Assembly (NCBI GenBank): GCA_038503065.1
Contig: JBCAMK010000010.1
Span: 558,001 to 622,000 of the forward strand
Length of the DNA: 64,000 bases
Source of the DNA: Paragyromitra xinjiangensis
Taxonomy: Eukaryota > Ascomycota > Pezizomycetes > Pezizales > Discinaceae
Direction of reading: 5' to 3'
Under the pieces are notes generated by a model, which saw only the letters and a list, made by a program, of their open reading frames with translations, did not search any database and had not been told where the DNA came from. Position numbers and translations under genes: made by a program. Positions 21,901-36,700 of the stretch are shown piece by piece (position 1 is the first letter of the stretch; each line of letters begins with the position of its first letter).

Positions 21901-24900
21901 TGGCCATGCCGTTAGAAACTTCTCTCTAGAGTATTAGAATGCGTTGGAATGTGATTGGGGAAGTAGGCAAAGAGAAAACATCACCTCATCTGGGTTTTCT
22001 CCAACAGCCAGGCCTGGTATGCGATGTCGATGCAAGAGATGTGCGCAATGAAGGGAGGGGTTAACTCCAATCAGACTCATTCCTTGCCGATGCGCAGCTC
22101 GCTTTTTTATGCCTGGCTAATTGTTAGTTGGATTTTAAACCTCTCGACACCACCGGTGTTTTTTTTTCTTTGGAGCTTGGCTGTGGTTGAATATAGAACT
22201 GGACTAAATACGTGTGGGCAAGGTGCCCATTTTGAACTCTAGTATAAGTTGTTTATTTTGGGATAGGAAAATGTAGTATGGAAGACCTACTATTGTCACT
22301 AGAGCTACGAACTCTGAATACTACAGTAGATATATTCGTTTTTTTGTTTACGGCATTGTTGCACCATAATCGATCGTTAGTGAATACTTAAAATGAACAA
22401 ACCAACGAGAATATTCCTACAAAACACGAATCATTACACGCTATAATCTTAAAGCTTCTTTAAAAAATACGATCCGTAAGGAGCTGAGGAGCCTAAAGGT
22501 ACCGAATGCCACGGATACATGTCCTCGCAGAACCATTTGCCGTTGCTACAAGATGGGACTAGAAAGTACAGCACAAGAAACAGACACGAGCAAACAACGC
22601 ACTACCCGATTGATATTCATTCGACGCCCAATTATGCTGTAGATTTGCGTATTAATTGCGGAGTGCTAAGTGGATCTAAAATTTAGTTTACATGATGTCT
22701 CGGAGGTGGAGGCCAGCCTGGTTTCGACAGCCCGATGATATTGGAATCTTGAACACCAAGTCTCTTGGGTGAGGTCTAGTACTGACTATGTGGAATAAAT
22801 CTAATGGCTAGGCTATAGTTGTATGGGACTCAAACAGGTATTGAGAATTTTTCCATTAAAAATATCGGGTTTCTTCTTTCTCATAAACTCCCATTATGCA
22901 TGACTTCTGCTCAACCAGCCATCAGATAATGAGGAAGCGCCGGATGTGCGAAAAGTATATCTCTGTTTCACAAGGATAGGAGATAAGTATTCATCTACAA
23001 ATCACGGCATGTTCCATCCAGTATCAGTGCAGTATCGGCGCAACACTTCATACGGGGGCCCAGACCACACTATGTCATAGGTCTTGAACCTTGGGGGCTT
23101 CTTAAAACAAGCAAGTTCCAGGACGCGCATATCCTCGGGCTCTAAAGCAGATATGATAATATTTAGGGGATTTGGATGTATGAACACGCTGGATAGAGCT
23201 GGTCTAACAAACGGAAGTAATTCTGAACTGTCGCTAAAAGAAATGGATTGGTTGCAAAAAAAGCAGGAAAACTGAATTTGATGCCTTGTCAACGCTTTAT
23301 ATACATGTATATAAGCCTAGAGATCATGCGGAGGTTTGAAGAATACTCCCGGTAATACACGGTTATTTAGATCATCAATTTAGCCCCTGAAGATCTATAG
23401 AAGGGATCTCGGTAGCCTTTCAAACCAAATACCCACAGGACGCGTACTCCACTTCGAATTCAGATTTGATTTGATGTAAAAGAGTTTGCATCTTCGGTGA
23501 ACTTCTGCTCTTGGTGTGGATTTACCTGCGAAGTACGGCATAGAAATTTTCAATGTCTCGGAGGTAGATGAGGGTGGTGGATGAGCAGCACTATGAACCG
23601 GTACAGCAGTAATGTCCGAACGCCAAGCTTGAGCTGTGGCCGTTCTCCAAAAGACTTGTGAAGTCCTACAACACGTGTACGTGTCAGAACGTGTGATGAT
23701 CCCGTTGACCCGTTGGAAATCTTAGGTCTGCGTAGGATAGTTCCGGATCCGCACAGGGGTGCTGGTTTTGAGCCACGATGGTCTTGTTCAGAATGATCCT
23801 CCCGTGGAACCCTAGTTGTGACACGTGATACCAAAACTCAATCACCAAGACGTCTAGACTCGACAGCCAACCTCTGCCAGAGAATCAAAATTGTGAACCC
23901 AATGGAGTGAGAACTGGGACAAGCCCGAGAGATAAACCGTCATAGACATCTCCGGCTCGACAACACCAAGATTCTGGTTTCTGCAGCCTGATTAGTACCG
24001 AAGATGGCATTGTTTGTGCCTCAATTGCTGAATGCATTTTCGTAGCTAAAGTTGAGTTGCTCGGGTACTCAACCTCATGATTCTGCTAACCTCCGAAAAT
24101 TTGTCCATAGATGCAAGTAATTCGGTTCCATCTGCATCTACAAGACCTTGACGGTGATCCCAATATCATCAAGGTAATCACGCGTCCTAACTTCCGAGAA
24201 CCTCCGCGATTCACTGACGGTCCGGTAACGACCGTCCATATGGTGATGATGACGATGATGTCATAACCTCTATATCTCCGTCCGGCACCCGAAATGTTGC
24301 CGATCCCTGGTCCTGTCAGCGGCCGCCCACCGGCGGAAGCTCACTTTCAGGTTCTCTGCTAAGGGCTCTTGGCAACTCGGAAAATCCTCTGCCAAGCGGG
24401 TGGTCAGGAAGCCTCCTCCCCACCCAGCCTTAGTCGATAAGCTAGGAGTTTGCAAAAATCGGGACTAAAATAAGGATCCACGACGAAGATTTTATCTTAT
24501 CGGGTGTCCGCACATTGTATGCTATTAGGTGCTCCGTGGGGTTAAATTAAACTCCTGCCGGAACACTACAGGAATCCTCAACAGGATTTCTAGACTGGCG
24601 GGACTCAAGTACACACACAAACCCGGAGTCTGGGAGGCCGCGATTGAAATTTCCTGATCTTGGGGTAGGTATATAATAAGCTCACCCTATATCGTATTCT
24701 GCTACATACGTTCCGATATTTTAAACTCGAGGTTAATATCCAATCAATTAGCCAACAATATACCTGATTTCCACTTGATCCCACCGTAACATAGACTGAT
24801 GAAATTTCGTAACAGGACATGCTTGACGGGAAGAAACTCGATCCAAAAAGTAGATCTCGATACGAAATATTGGAAGTTGGTCTGTTGTCTGTGACAACAC

Positions 24901-27361
24901 ATGGGTGGGAGTATAGGGTAGAATGACTTGCCCCCTGAGGTAAGTATAATCGCTCCTATTCTTGAGCACAAGTTGGTTGTTTGATCTACTGCTAGCACAG
25001 GAGAGTCTCCTCTACTAGGTTGCTTAGCGTCTCCTCTCCTCGTCCATGTTTTACGAACATCCCACTGATAGGATAGGTGATGTTGGATCTTAACAGAAAG
25101 AGTCTACTGCCCTTTGTGGGAAAACACACGCTGATTATTCTTTGGTCTATCAGTAAGGTAACGGTCTAGACGTACTTTACTTCATTATATCCTGTCCAAG
25201 AATCCATCGAGACAGCGTTAAGCTCGCCCCTTTGTTATCAGAAGACCTAAGCTTATCCTACCGGCAGTTGATGTGAATTGTTGAATGGGATTACTATACC
25301 GAGTTTTAGGCCTTCGACGTACGTGCACCATGGCGTATCCACATTTTTCAGCGTACGTAGCTATGTCTGGATCATGGTACATGTGGCCAGGTCGCCCATG
25401 ATTTGAATTTGATATACCAGCGCTTCGGGTGAAGTACTATAGCCAATAGTAACGGGCGTGGGGGTCAGGAACAATGCCAGGTAGCTCTTATGAGTCTGCT
25501 TAGCTTGCGTTTATTTAAACATAGGTAAAATTTTAGGGTTACAGTTGTTCTCGCGTGCAACTAACAACACAGGTAGCCTGAGGTAGGTACCCAGTGGCGC
25601 GGACACGGCCGTCCCAGATAGATAGACGACTGCTGGTTGCTTCTTCGCTTGTTCGCGCTGGAATAAGCGTCGAGGTTTATCCGTACCAATTGGTGTCGCA
25701 CACGGAAAAATTTGAAGCCCCTACCGGACTACTGTGCGCCGATGCCTACCTGGTTTTTTTCTCTTCCCTTGCTTTATCGACTTTCATTTGTGTTTGGAAG
25801 GAGAATAAGAATCTAGAATTACAGGCGCAGACCGCATGTTGCAGACTCGGCTAAGCTCCTATGCTATGTAGCTGATAAGGCTGTGCGTCGGTTTCTGCTA
25901 GTGATTCGCGCCCGAAAAATAAATTACAGGAACACTCAAAAGGAAGCGTTATCGAAGACTCCCAACGCAATGGAAACGACCCGAGGGAATTACTATTCTT
26001 GGGGGTTGGGCCTATTGCTCCGTGCGCTGTGGCGTTCGGAATAACTTTTACATGGATGATTCGAAGTGCGCAGGACGTTCTGCATTGCGTCTGTATGATA
26101 TATCTATGCGACCTGTGGAAGAGAGATGATGCATGGCCGTTTGCGGCAGCCATCACGGCAACCAACTTCAAGCTGGACGGGAACCAGGTATTTGGCTCCG
26201 ATGGGTTTTGTTTCAGTGTCATTGTGGGATGCAGCTTGTTGAAGTCCGTGGGAAGGTGTCTGTGAGACAGATAGAGGTACTGTAGAGAGGGGTTTCCCTT
26301 GCATTCGCGTGGCAGTTTAAAGTGTATTCCGTATCTTTGCGGTACTTTAGTAGCGTCAGGGGAGCAAATGAGTAAGACGACATTTGTTTGATGTTGAGAA
26401 ATTTTTTTCCGTTGAGATCTTTGACTCCTAGGTCAGTGCGCCAGCCCTTTTGCTGTTGGAATAACGAAGTTGAATTTCAGCCAAGTGCTCGAATCTTAGG
26501 TGCGGCGGCCCAAGAAAGGATCATCCAGGCGGACGCCGGGCTCATCCCTCTGCAGCTGGAAAGTTCGCCCAGGGGATTCTCACGCTAAAGAGGGGTCTTC
26601 GGGGAACTTGCTATCACCTTCCCTGAAATCCGCGACTGGACCATTGCCACAACGGGTATTCTTCTCAGTGGATCCCCACCTCGGCAGCGCTGGTAGTAGA
26701 TTAGAAAGAAACGCGATCGAGGAAAATTTCTACCTGATGTGGCGGCGGTATCCAAGCAAAGAAGCACGCGCCCCCTAAGTGCTTAAAAGCTGTACTAAAT
26801 GTAGAAAGCCGGAATACCGATGTTGGCAAGCCTATGAATTTCCTGTATTCTTTTGGACTATCTTTCAACTGACGCAGCCGCCTGGATGAATAAACGGGTT
26901 GGTCAGAAATATTGGGCAACAAAAAGCAAGTTCTCAAGTGGGCTGTCTAGGAAGTAGAGCCTAAATTGCAAAAGATATTCATAGGAGTTCGGAAATATAG
27001 ATATCTTGGAAGTGCGCTCAGCGGAGTCGTCAGAGACCTCGGAGGACTATTGTACCCTACGCATCTAATACTCTAAGGTGAGTGTTGCTCATTTCGATAT
27101 TTTCCTCTTCCTCGCCCCAATTCCCACATTCCCTCAACCATTCCTTCCGTGACGCTAAATTTTTCTCCAAGCCCGTTGTTTCTAAAATAACTCCGTTAAC
27201 TCATTACGTGTAGTGAACTATATTAGTTTCGATCTCCTCACTTTCTCCTCAGCACTAGATACATACAACGACAACCTACACCCAGATATCTATCAAAAAG
27301 TCCTTGATTTTTATTGCGGACACTCCTCTAACAATCGAGGCGAATCTTGATTCGTCGAGTT

Positions 27362-30068
27362 ATGTCGGACAGCAATACGCCTACACCTCCTCCCGGCAGT
27401 GAAAATCCTTTTATCGATGAGCCTAAGGTGACCCCAGACTCGAATGTTGCTGTGAGTTCGTCGGAAAGTAGCCGGACTCTAAGCCGACCGGGGAGCGCAC
27501 AAGGCGAACGTCTTGCAGTTCGTGGTAGCCACAGGGTTCGCTTTGGATCCGGGGAGGCTTTGGATGACCTCAATAATCGTTACACATTCAACCTACGTTC
27601 TCCTGATGAGTCTCCAGACCTTAACCGGATACTGCAATCTCCTCCAGTTCCACAAACACCTCCGATAACATTGACCTCACCTAACACTTCACCATCCGGA
27701 CGCATATACCCACAGACTGAGTATTTCCAGTCACCAATCGATATTGATAACGTCGATTTACCTATCCGTGAGAAAGCATTTGTACCGAAGACGCCACCGA
27801 GAGCATACAGCTTTGGCAAGGACGATGAACTGGAAATGAACGAAAAATACGATCAATTTCGTATGGGCGAGGATCAGCTTTCCGCTAAAGAAAGAGCATC
27901 CAGACTTTCAAAGATTGGAAGTTTCTCCGCTCCAACTTCGGCACAAACTTCTCCAGTCCTCAATGCAATTGACCCGCTCAATACATATAGTGTTGGTACT
28001 GGTCAGGTCCAAGGAGGAGTCCCAGTTTATGATATCCCGTTGCTGGATCTTGGCGAGGATGTTGGAACTACGGATACATCTAATAAACGAGATAGGCCAA
28101 AGATAACTGTAACCAGGGAGGCATCCGAACTCGTCAGGCAACATACACAGAGAAGCATTAAGCCATTACAGGCTCGAGTTGGTACTGGGGATACAATTGA
28201 GCCCAGATCGGGAGCAGTGACACCAGTAGCTCACCAGCACGAAGACTATGTTCGGCACCCGGAACAATTCCGTGGTGGTATCCTCAGCAGTCTATTGAAG
28301 CTTTACAATCCTCCACAGCATGAAAGATCTCACAACCATTCCCACCATGGATATAGTAACAGCATTTCGAGCGTTACCGGGTCTCCAACAACGTCAGGAC
28401 GAACAACACCGAAATGGTACAACAAAAGTGCCAATACCTCAACGGCATCTCTTGGGATGTTGGTGGCTTCCGGATCGGCTTTAGCAACACCAGCTGTAGG
28501 GGCATCAGGGAAGAATGCGCGGCCGAAGCCCAAACATCGACCGCACAGTGGTGGTGTTGTAGGAGCAATCAAAAACCTTTCGAATAGACATTTGGAAGAG
28601 GAGATTAAGGTATAATATTTATTTATTTTCCCTGCAGATCACATCGTGTAACCAAGCGGGACTATCAAACTAACTGTTCTACAGATCACAATTCATATTG
28701 CCGAAACTTTGGCGAGGCAGAAGTATATTCTGAAGCTTTGCAGAGCTTTGATGCTTTATGGAGCACCTACGCATCGACTTGAGGAATACATGAAAATGAC
28801 CTCCCGCGTTCTCGAGATCGACGGACAGTTTCTTTATATCCCGGGCTGCATGATTGTGTCTTTCGGCGATTCTTCAACACACACATCCGATATGCAGATT
28901 GTGAGGACCAACCAAGGAGTTGATCTGGGGAAGCTCCACGACACACACATCGTCTACAAGGAGGTTGTTCATGACATAATTGGGGTTGAGGAGGCGACCC
29001 AGAGGTTGAATGATATCATGAACCGGAAACCTAAACATAATCCTTGGGTTTTGGTGCCCGTTTACGGAATTGCAAGTGCGGTCGTGGGGCCGTTCGGGTT
29101 TAAAGCGAGACTTATCGATATGCCAGTTCTATTTTTACTTGGATGTATTCTCGGATTTTTGCAGCTTATTGTGGCGCCGAGCTCTGAACTTTACGTATGT
29201 TTTCGCGAAGCTTTAATTCCTTTTCTCTTAGGCTCAGCTGACGGATTCGTGACAGTCGAATGTTTTCGAAATTTCTGCTGCTATTTTAACCAGCTTCCTT
29301 TCACGAGCATTCGGTTCTATCCGTGGCGGCAGTGTATTTTGTTTCTCCGCCCTAGCTCAGTCTTCAATCGCCCTGATTTTACCCGGTTACATCATTCTTT
29401 GTGGTTCTCTAGAGCTCCAGTCTAAAAATATCGTTGCTGGCTCCGTCCGCATGTTCTACGCGATAATTTACTCTCTCTTCCTCGGCTTTGGTATCACGAT
29501 CGGCTCCGTGCTCTATGGCCTTCTGGATCAAAACGCAACTTCCGCAACCACCTGCGAGAACCCACTCCCTTGGCATTGGAACTTCCTCTTTGTCCCGCCT
29601 TTCGCTTGGTGTCTCCTTACTATTAATCAGGCCCGCTGGAAGCAAGCGCCCGTGATGATAGCGATTGCAATGGCTGGTTATGTGGTTAATTTCTTTTCCA
29701 GCCAGCGGTTTGCTTCTCAACCACAGGTCTCAAATTCACTCGGCGCTTTCACGATTGGTGTTCTGGGAAATTTGTACTCTCGTGTTGGTCATGGTCTTGC
29801 GTTTGCTGCGATGCTGCCGGCTATATTTGTCCAGGTTCCGTCTGGGCTCGCTGCACAAGGTTCCTTGATTTCTGGGATTCAGAATGCAGACTCGCTGATC
29901 AATAACAAGACTGCTCCCTCGACAACTGGACAGTATGGTAACAGTGTGGTGCTGGATGTGGGGTTTTCGATGATCCAGGTTGCGATTGGGATCTCAGTGG
30001 GATTGTTTGCGGCAGCATTGGTGGTATATCCATTTGGAAAGAAAAGATCTGGGCTTTTCAGCTTTTAG
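27362..30068 (+). CDS. ThrE/DUF1212 family membrane transporter, PRM10-like
   Basis: Exons 27362-28609, 28685-29194 and 29256-30068 join in frame into 856 residues. The first 400 or so are disordered and Ser/Pro/Thr rich. Then comes the ThrE-type domain, beginning near ETLARQKYILKLCRALMLYG and continuing with APTHRLEEYM, FLYIPGCMIVSFGD and SELYSNVFEISAAILTSF. About ten hydrophobic segments follow (for example ALILPGYIILCGSLELQS and MFYAIIYSLFLGFGITIG). Bacterial ThrE exports threonine and serine. Fungal homologues include pheromone-regulated PRM10, and their substrate is not known to me. The N-terminal extension is normal for fungal members. Introns are 75 and 61 nt. The ATG at 27362 is the first in frame. 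Family membership is firm. Substrate and location are inference. Confidence 0.93.
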
Positions 30069-31755
30069 GTTGTTGTACTCGGCTTTACCTATTTCCGAAT
30101 ACGTTCTGGTCTGAGACCCGGGAGACCTCTATTCTCTTGTTTATAATTCTGTTCCTTTTGTTTCAGGGAGGATTTGTTTTTACGGTTATTTATTGCTCTT
30201 CCTTTTGTCTAATTCTCACTCTTTAATTTTTATTTAGGGCTCCTTATTTCTTCATGCTTTCTTTTATCTTTAGCATTGGGGTTGGTTAAAGGTGGCGATC
30301 ATTTTAGAACGGAGTGGTTTATTTTCATTTTGGATCATAATTAGAGTTGTCTTTTTGGTTGTCATCATTTCTTGGTGGGCGGAGTTTGTTTTTGTTTTTG
30401 TTTCTTATTTCTGATTATTTGTATGCCGTTCTTTCCTTTACACAAATTCCTTGTTATTTAGTTTGTATAGGGTCTGCTGTATAGTTCCTTTGCTGTCATG
30501 TGCTCAATGTATAAAATTCCCGGTTCCTTTTGTACCACAGGCGCCTTGTTTTCATCAAACACACCCATTGTAGGGAATTTTGTTGAATGTTAGTGGGCTC
30601 TAAACGCAATATTAGGAAAATGGGGGTTTTATTTTGGGTGTGGGTTAGGTTGATCGATAAAAAGCTAGTAGGTAATTCTTAATTGCTTGAGATGCAATAA
30701 GAAGCATGCTATGCGTGCTATAGCTAGAATCGGTTTTAATTCTGGTTGTATGTATCTACCTATATGTACATGCGAAGTCTCTAGTCCTCGCACAGCAGTA
30801 TAGGTATGGTCGAGTGACATTTAATGACGCAGGAAGGAAAATGGATTTGGGTGAAACCAATATTTGACTACTCTTGGTAGAGGGGAATATATGGGGCTAT
30901 CCGTAAAAGACCGCAAACGCTAGTCATAGAATGGGATACTCTAAATCAAGAATTCCAAGGCCATTAGAAATTGCTATAGACCTGATATAATTTTCTCTTT
31001 CAGCAAAGTAAGTATAGATAATACGGGGTAGGTATTCAAATTCGATCCAACTACTGTTGGCGGTGAAGGTCCTCAACATTCTTCCTGAAATAAAAATTCC
31101 GCCGACAATAAGAAAAGCACTAGGTTGACGTCTTCCTAGATGTGGTGTCCCCCTTCGGCATTTTATACTACACATTAGAACACAACTGTCCCCGTTAAAT
31201 AAGAGCAAAGCAGTAGGCTTGTAGTATAGGGTATCATGCGTAAGATGGGAAAGATGATGGCAAATAGCTAATAGACAAAAAAAAAGGGATTGCTCCGTGA
31301 GCAAGCAGCTATAATCCAAGGATTTGGACAAACTAATAGAGAGCGTGTCCAGGAAAACGGGGATGGGAGGGAATGGAGGTTAAGAGATACATAACAAAAA
31401 GAAACACCCATGACTTCATAAATTAAAAGGGGGTATGGTAAAAAAAACGATGATGTAAGGCTCCCAGACAAAAACAAACAAAACATAGTTGCCGAAATAA
31501 AGAGACAAACACCCCAAGCATGAAAAGAAACAAGGAGACACAGGTCCATGAGGTAGAAAGAAACCTGTTCTCCACGAAAGGTGCATAACCACCTCTTCTC
31601 CTATCATACAAACCAGCTACACTTCTCTTGCTGATACGCTCGCCTTTCTCAACGGATCGAGGGAAGCGGCTAGCTTTGCCGCTTCTTTATTCTTTTTTGT
31701 TCATGTTCTCGTAGCCGTTTATTTCTGTCGATTCGAGAAAGGATATAGCTGACGA
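30069..31755. other. Spacer between convergent genes
   Basis: T-rich 3' UTR-type sequence after the transporter, then no supported coding exon. The last 500 bases are A-rich on the plus strand, consistent with the 3' UTR of the minus-strand ARF6 gene. Confidence 0.5.
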
Positions 31756-32964
<1,209 letters not shown>

Positions 32965-34319
32965 CTTGAATGTATGTTTTTTATCCTGCTATCTAGCAAA
33001 GCGAAGTTGTAGGGATGGATGGAATGGGGTTTCTGCTCGGTGCAGCTTCGGAGGGGGGGTTGCGAGGAGTTCGTTTCCAGCAGAGATCGAAGAGTCAAAA
33101 CAAGTCTTAGGCACCGGGTCACAGGCTCAAGATGGGTAGGTGTTGCCGCGACAACCACAGTGGAACTGATCGAGAACGGGCGTGGTGGATGTGACAGTTA
33201 ACGGACACTAGACAAGGACGTAGGTCGATGCTTGGGGCGGATAATTGGCTATTGCGGGCAGACGAGGTGGGGAGGGTGAGGTGAGCGATGTCTGCTGCGG
33301 GTGTCGTCGAGTGTTGTTGAAGATTGGATGGGAGACGAGGCAAGGCTCCAGAAACGAACAAAAAGGCCGGGAAAAGGAAAGACTTTACGACACCACAAGA
33401 AAAAAGGGGGCCATATTAAAATTACTTATTCACAAAATGTCTCATCATGGTTTTCGACGAACCCTAGAGCCATGAGATCTTCAAGAGCCGTACTACCAGT
33501 AATTATGCAAAAGATACAGGACGACGATGGCTTCGCTTGAATAGGGGCGCCGTGTTCCATTTCAGTCTTGATTAAACCCACCACCCGAAATTTAGAATTA
33601 AGAATGGTCCTTGGCGTTTTCTTGGCGTTCATTGACCTGCTGGATTCAACGATATCAAAGCCGAGGCAACAGGAACTACATGTAATATCTTCAGCACATT
33701 GACCAACTAATGTTAATGCAGAGAGTAGGAAGCCCTTATAGTGACATAATCGTTACGGAATACATTTAAATCGCCCATGCATAGTGGGATATCAACTCTA
33801 ATTCGATATTTTCTGCTTGACATCTGGCTGCTTATAACTTTCAGCCTACCTCCATTTTCAAAGAGCATTAATCTGGAGTAGCTCTGGCTCCAGCAGCGTT
33901 TGCTCTCTGCCTAAGAAACTAGGGAATTCAATTTTAGCCGGATACAGCGGGGATGCCGATGGCTAGATGCAGGGTAGGTAAGGTTAGCATAAACAACACT
34001 ACTGATTTAGCTGCAGCTAAATATAATTGCAACTGACGGAGGATGTTTTTGGTTGGCCAGAAAAGCAGATTATAGCAAGTAAAATAATACGCAGGAGGCT
34101 CAGTATCGAACTAAACTCGAGTACTGTAATTTTTAGGAGTTATACTCTACTACATCTTTGCTTGCATCTTTAACAAATGCCCCTGGGTGACGACGGACTA
34201 AGGCCTTGTGGTGTAGCGGTGTTAACGTAGCAGCAACATCAAATACTGAAACCACGTAAGGGAGCCACCCAATATGTACTTTTACTACACAGCGTCCTTA
34301 TCCCACCCCATCTCCCATA
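32965..34319. other. Spacer without supported gene
   Basis: The ARF6 promoter and 5' UTR occupy the left part. No coherent exon series or known domain is visible in the rest. One TACATGTA copy lies at 33677. Confidence 0.5.
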
Positions 34320-34978
34320 CTAATCGTCTTTCGATCCGTTGAAAAGTCCCATCCGCTCATAATCAATAAATAGTCCTCTTTCCTTCGTCTCCTTCATCTC
34401 CTTCTCATCCCTCTTGTTCCAATACGTGTAGCCGCAGAAATTAATGAAGGCCAATTGCTCTTGGCATGCAATGAGGCCCTCTTTGAGAAGGCGAGCGCGA
34501 GCTGCTTTGGTCGTGTACTGTGGTGAACGAGCAGGGATTTTTTCTGCATCTATGAGGGGAGTCCAACGGAAAATGTCACACGCCCATGTTGAGAAAGGCC
34601 GCTCTAGGAAGGGGCGCCGTACTGTGACCAAGTACGTAAGGAACTGGGTCCTAGTGGAAGGGGCAACTTACAGTACACGACATCGTAAGTCTCGTACTCA
34701 ACCAAAAGGTTCCTCCAGTATGACTCATCGTCGACATAGACCTTTCCGTCGACGAGAACTGTAATTCGTGAGGAAGCGATTTCAATAACGGGACCCATAG
34801 AGGGAGACCACGCACTGCCGACTGCATCTTCATAAGGACCATCTGGGAACTTCCCCCTCATGAATGCTGCATCTAGTTGATAACATTATACTGGTTATCA
34901 TGACAGAACAGCCATGAAGTCATTTTGTGTGTACCGCGGCCCTAAATATTTTTCCTGAGGGTTAAATTCGGGCATCAT
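34320..34978 (-). CDS. Uncharacterised protein, three exons
   Basis: Exons 34978-34905, 34856-34672 and 34621-34320 join in frame into about 186 residues. The protein starts MMPEFNPQEKYLGPRYTQND, continues FMAVLGKFPDGPYEDAVG, then SRITVLVDGKVYVDDESYW, and ends with a Lys/Glu-rich segment and YERMGLFNGSKDD. Introns are 48 and 50 nt with GT-AG ends, and the spliced reading crosses both without a stop, which supports a real gene. It is soluble, with no signal peptide or membrane segment, and it is aromatic and charged. I do not recognise the family. The alternating VLVDGKVYVDDE pattern suggests beta strands. The ATG just upstream of MPEF was used. A start at 34975 would work as well. Confidence 0.55.
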
Positions 34979-35360
34979 AGCAATAGGGAGCTTTCGTAGC
35001 TTTCGATTGTCACTACCATAGCGTAGGATCTATAATTCTGCTAGTTAGTAATAAGCCATGAGAACTAATATAGAGTACACGGGTATCATCATGTCATAAT
35101 ACGTTGTTATCCCTTGTGGCTTTTAGCAACATCTAGCACTTTAGAAAATGGCAGAACTCGTGATTTTATTTCACTCTTTTAGTCAAGATATTTCACCAGC
35201 GCAAGGGAGCTAATATAGTTCTAGAATTTAGTTCAGAAGTCCAGTGGCTACTCTGGTTAGGCTACGGCTTGACGTACATTTTATCCCCGTCCTCTTATTC
35301 TCTCAACCGCCGAAAGTCAGAACTTTCCTGCGAAGCCTCCCTAGTAGTGGTATATTTTCC

Positions 35361-36036
35361 TCAAGAACTCCTGAAGAAAGCCCGAAGATAGGCTCCCTTA
35401 AGATCTCGATTAGTATTCGCTCGCCTAAGGAAGTTATCTTGAGGCCTACCTAAAAGTCCAGTCAAAGCACCTATGGCGCTGTCATCCTCCTTGTTGAGGC
35501 CGATGCCTATAAGAATTAAGATCACGAGGCAGAACGGCACCAACGTCCACCAGAACGCCCTCTAAGGGAAAGTTAATTTCTCACTCTGTTAAACCCTAAA
35601 ATATAACCCAAATGACTAGAGGGCTTACCGGAATGCTCTTCCTCCTTACTATGAGGATTATTTCCCCTCCTATCTTAGTTCTCGACTTGATAAGGCCTTG
35701 GAGCGACTCGATATCCACCTCATTCCCGGGGTCATAGTTTCTCCCAACTTCCTCCAAGCACATGCTTGTGAAGAGCAAGTCACTGGGCCTAACGAAGAGG
35801 GTTTTCTCAGTCCCTAAACACCTGCAGCTGTGCAACTCGCCTCCGATCCTTTTGGCTGGGCATTCTAGGCAGAATTCCGTTCCGTAGTAGGATCCCCATT
35901 TTCTACTCCAGATAACGACAACCACTCTGCTCTTTGCATCCCTTTAATGGGAATGTAGGTTGGGGTCTTCAACGGTTTGAAGAGGCGCCGGAACGAGGTG
36001 GTGAGCTTTTGGCTTTGCTTTCCTAATTCTAACCAT
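35361..36036 (-). pseudogene. Putative membrane protein gene with an in-frame stop
   Basis: Exon 1 (36036-35629) and exon 2 (35561-35361) share a clean GT-AG intron of 67 nt and the same phase. The translation starts MVRIRKAKPKAHHLVPAP and meets TAA at codon 31 (35946-35944). It then stays open for about 170 codons. These include a Cys-rich part (FCLECPAKRI and SCRCLG), a charged part, one strong membrane segment (FWWTLVPFCLVILILIGIGL) and a short tail. It could be a recent pseudogene, a sequencing error, or a gene with an undetected 5' exon. No family is recognised. Confidence 0.35.
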
Positions 36037-36175
36037 TTTCTGAGGGGGATCAGTTTCGGAGCCAGAGAGAAATTAGGATTTGATTGATGGGTGGAAGGTA
36101 GGATTTTGAGATGTTGGGGTTTGATACGAGGAGCGAAAGGTGGTATCTTTAGGGAGCTAGAGCTTGATGTATGTA

Positions 36176-36250
36176 CTCATGGGCAGTATTTATCTGCACG
36201 AGGACAGTTCAATGGCGGCACTAGTCCAATCTTAAAATACTGCCCATGGT
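36176..36250. repeat. Short palindromic element
   Basis: CATGGGCAGTATTT-type sequence at 36178-36192 is repeated inverted at 36234-36248 (AAATACTGCCCATG), with a 41-base centre. It could be a minimal MITE or solo hairpin. Confidence 0.7.
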
Positions 36251-36700
36251 TCCATATATTCTAAGGACTGAAGTAGAATACAGGGATACCTAGAAGGCAC
36301 ATAAGTTCCACAGGACAGACCCCTCCCCAAATCTTACTAGGGGCATTCTGTTCTGGTATTTTAGTATAGTCTACTGCCTTTATCTATTTTAATTGACGCC
36401 CCTTTTCCACAGCTATAGTGTGATTGATGTATTGTTGTTTTAGGTCGGGTATTGTATTGTCTCTTGATCCCGTGACACAGCATTTAAGTACAGCAATTAG
36501 AATGAAGTGGGAAAGTACATGTAATCCTCTGGCAACTCAATAGGTCTTGTTAAATCTCACTGGAAATAGAAAAAAGTATGTGGATAATCCGATGACCAGT
36601 TTCGGATAACTATCAGAGAACTACATCGGTAACTGTTCTCTTCTGTACTGCCCACCGAAGTTCTAACTAAATAACTCCAAATTTCCCTAGAGTGCAAGCA

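Larger units (their letters stand above)
17287..27361. other. 10 kb gene-poor island with transposon relics
   Basis: After a short 3' UTR-like stretch no intact gene is visible over 10 kb. All frames are short and overlap in conflicting phases. Two MITE-like inverted-repeat elements (17.9 and 18.8 kb) and a small cysteine-containing frame (18.3-18.6 kb) are annotated separately. Composition is only moderately AT-rich. I see no long repeats shared with the rest of the window. From about 27060 the sequence probably becomes promoter and leader of the ThrE-type gene. Confidence 0.5.
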
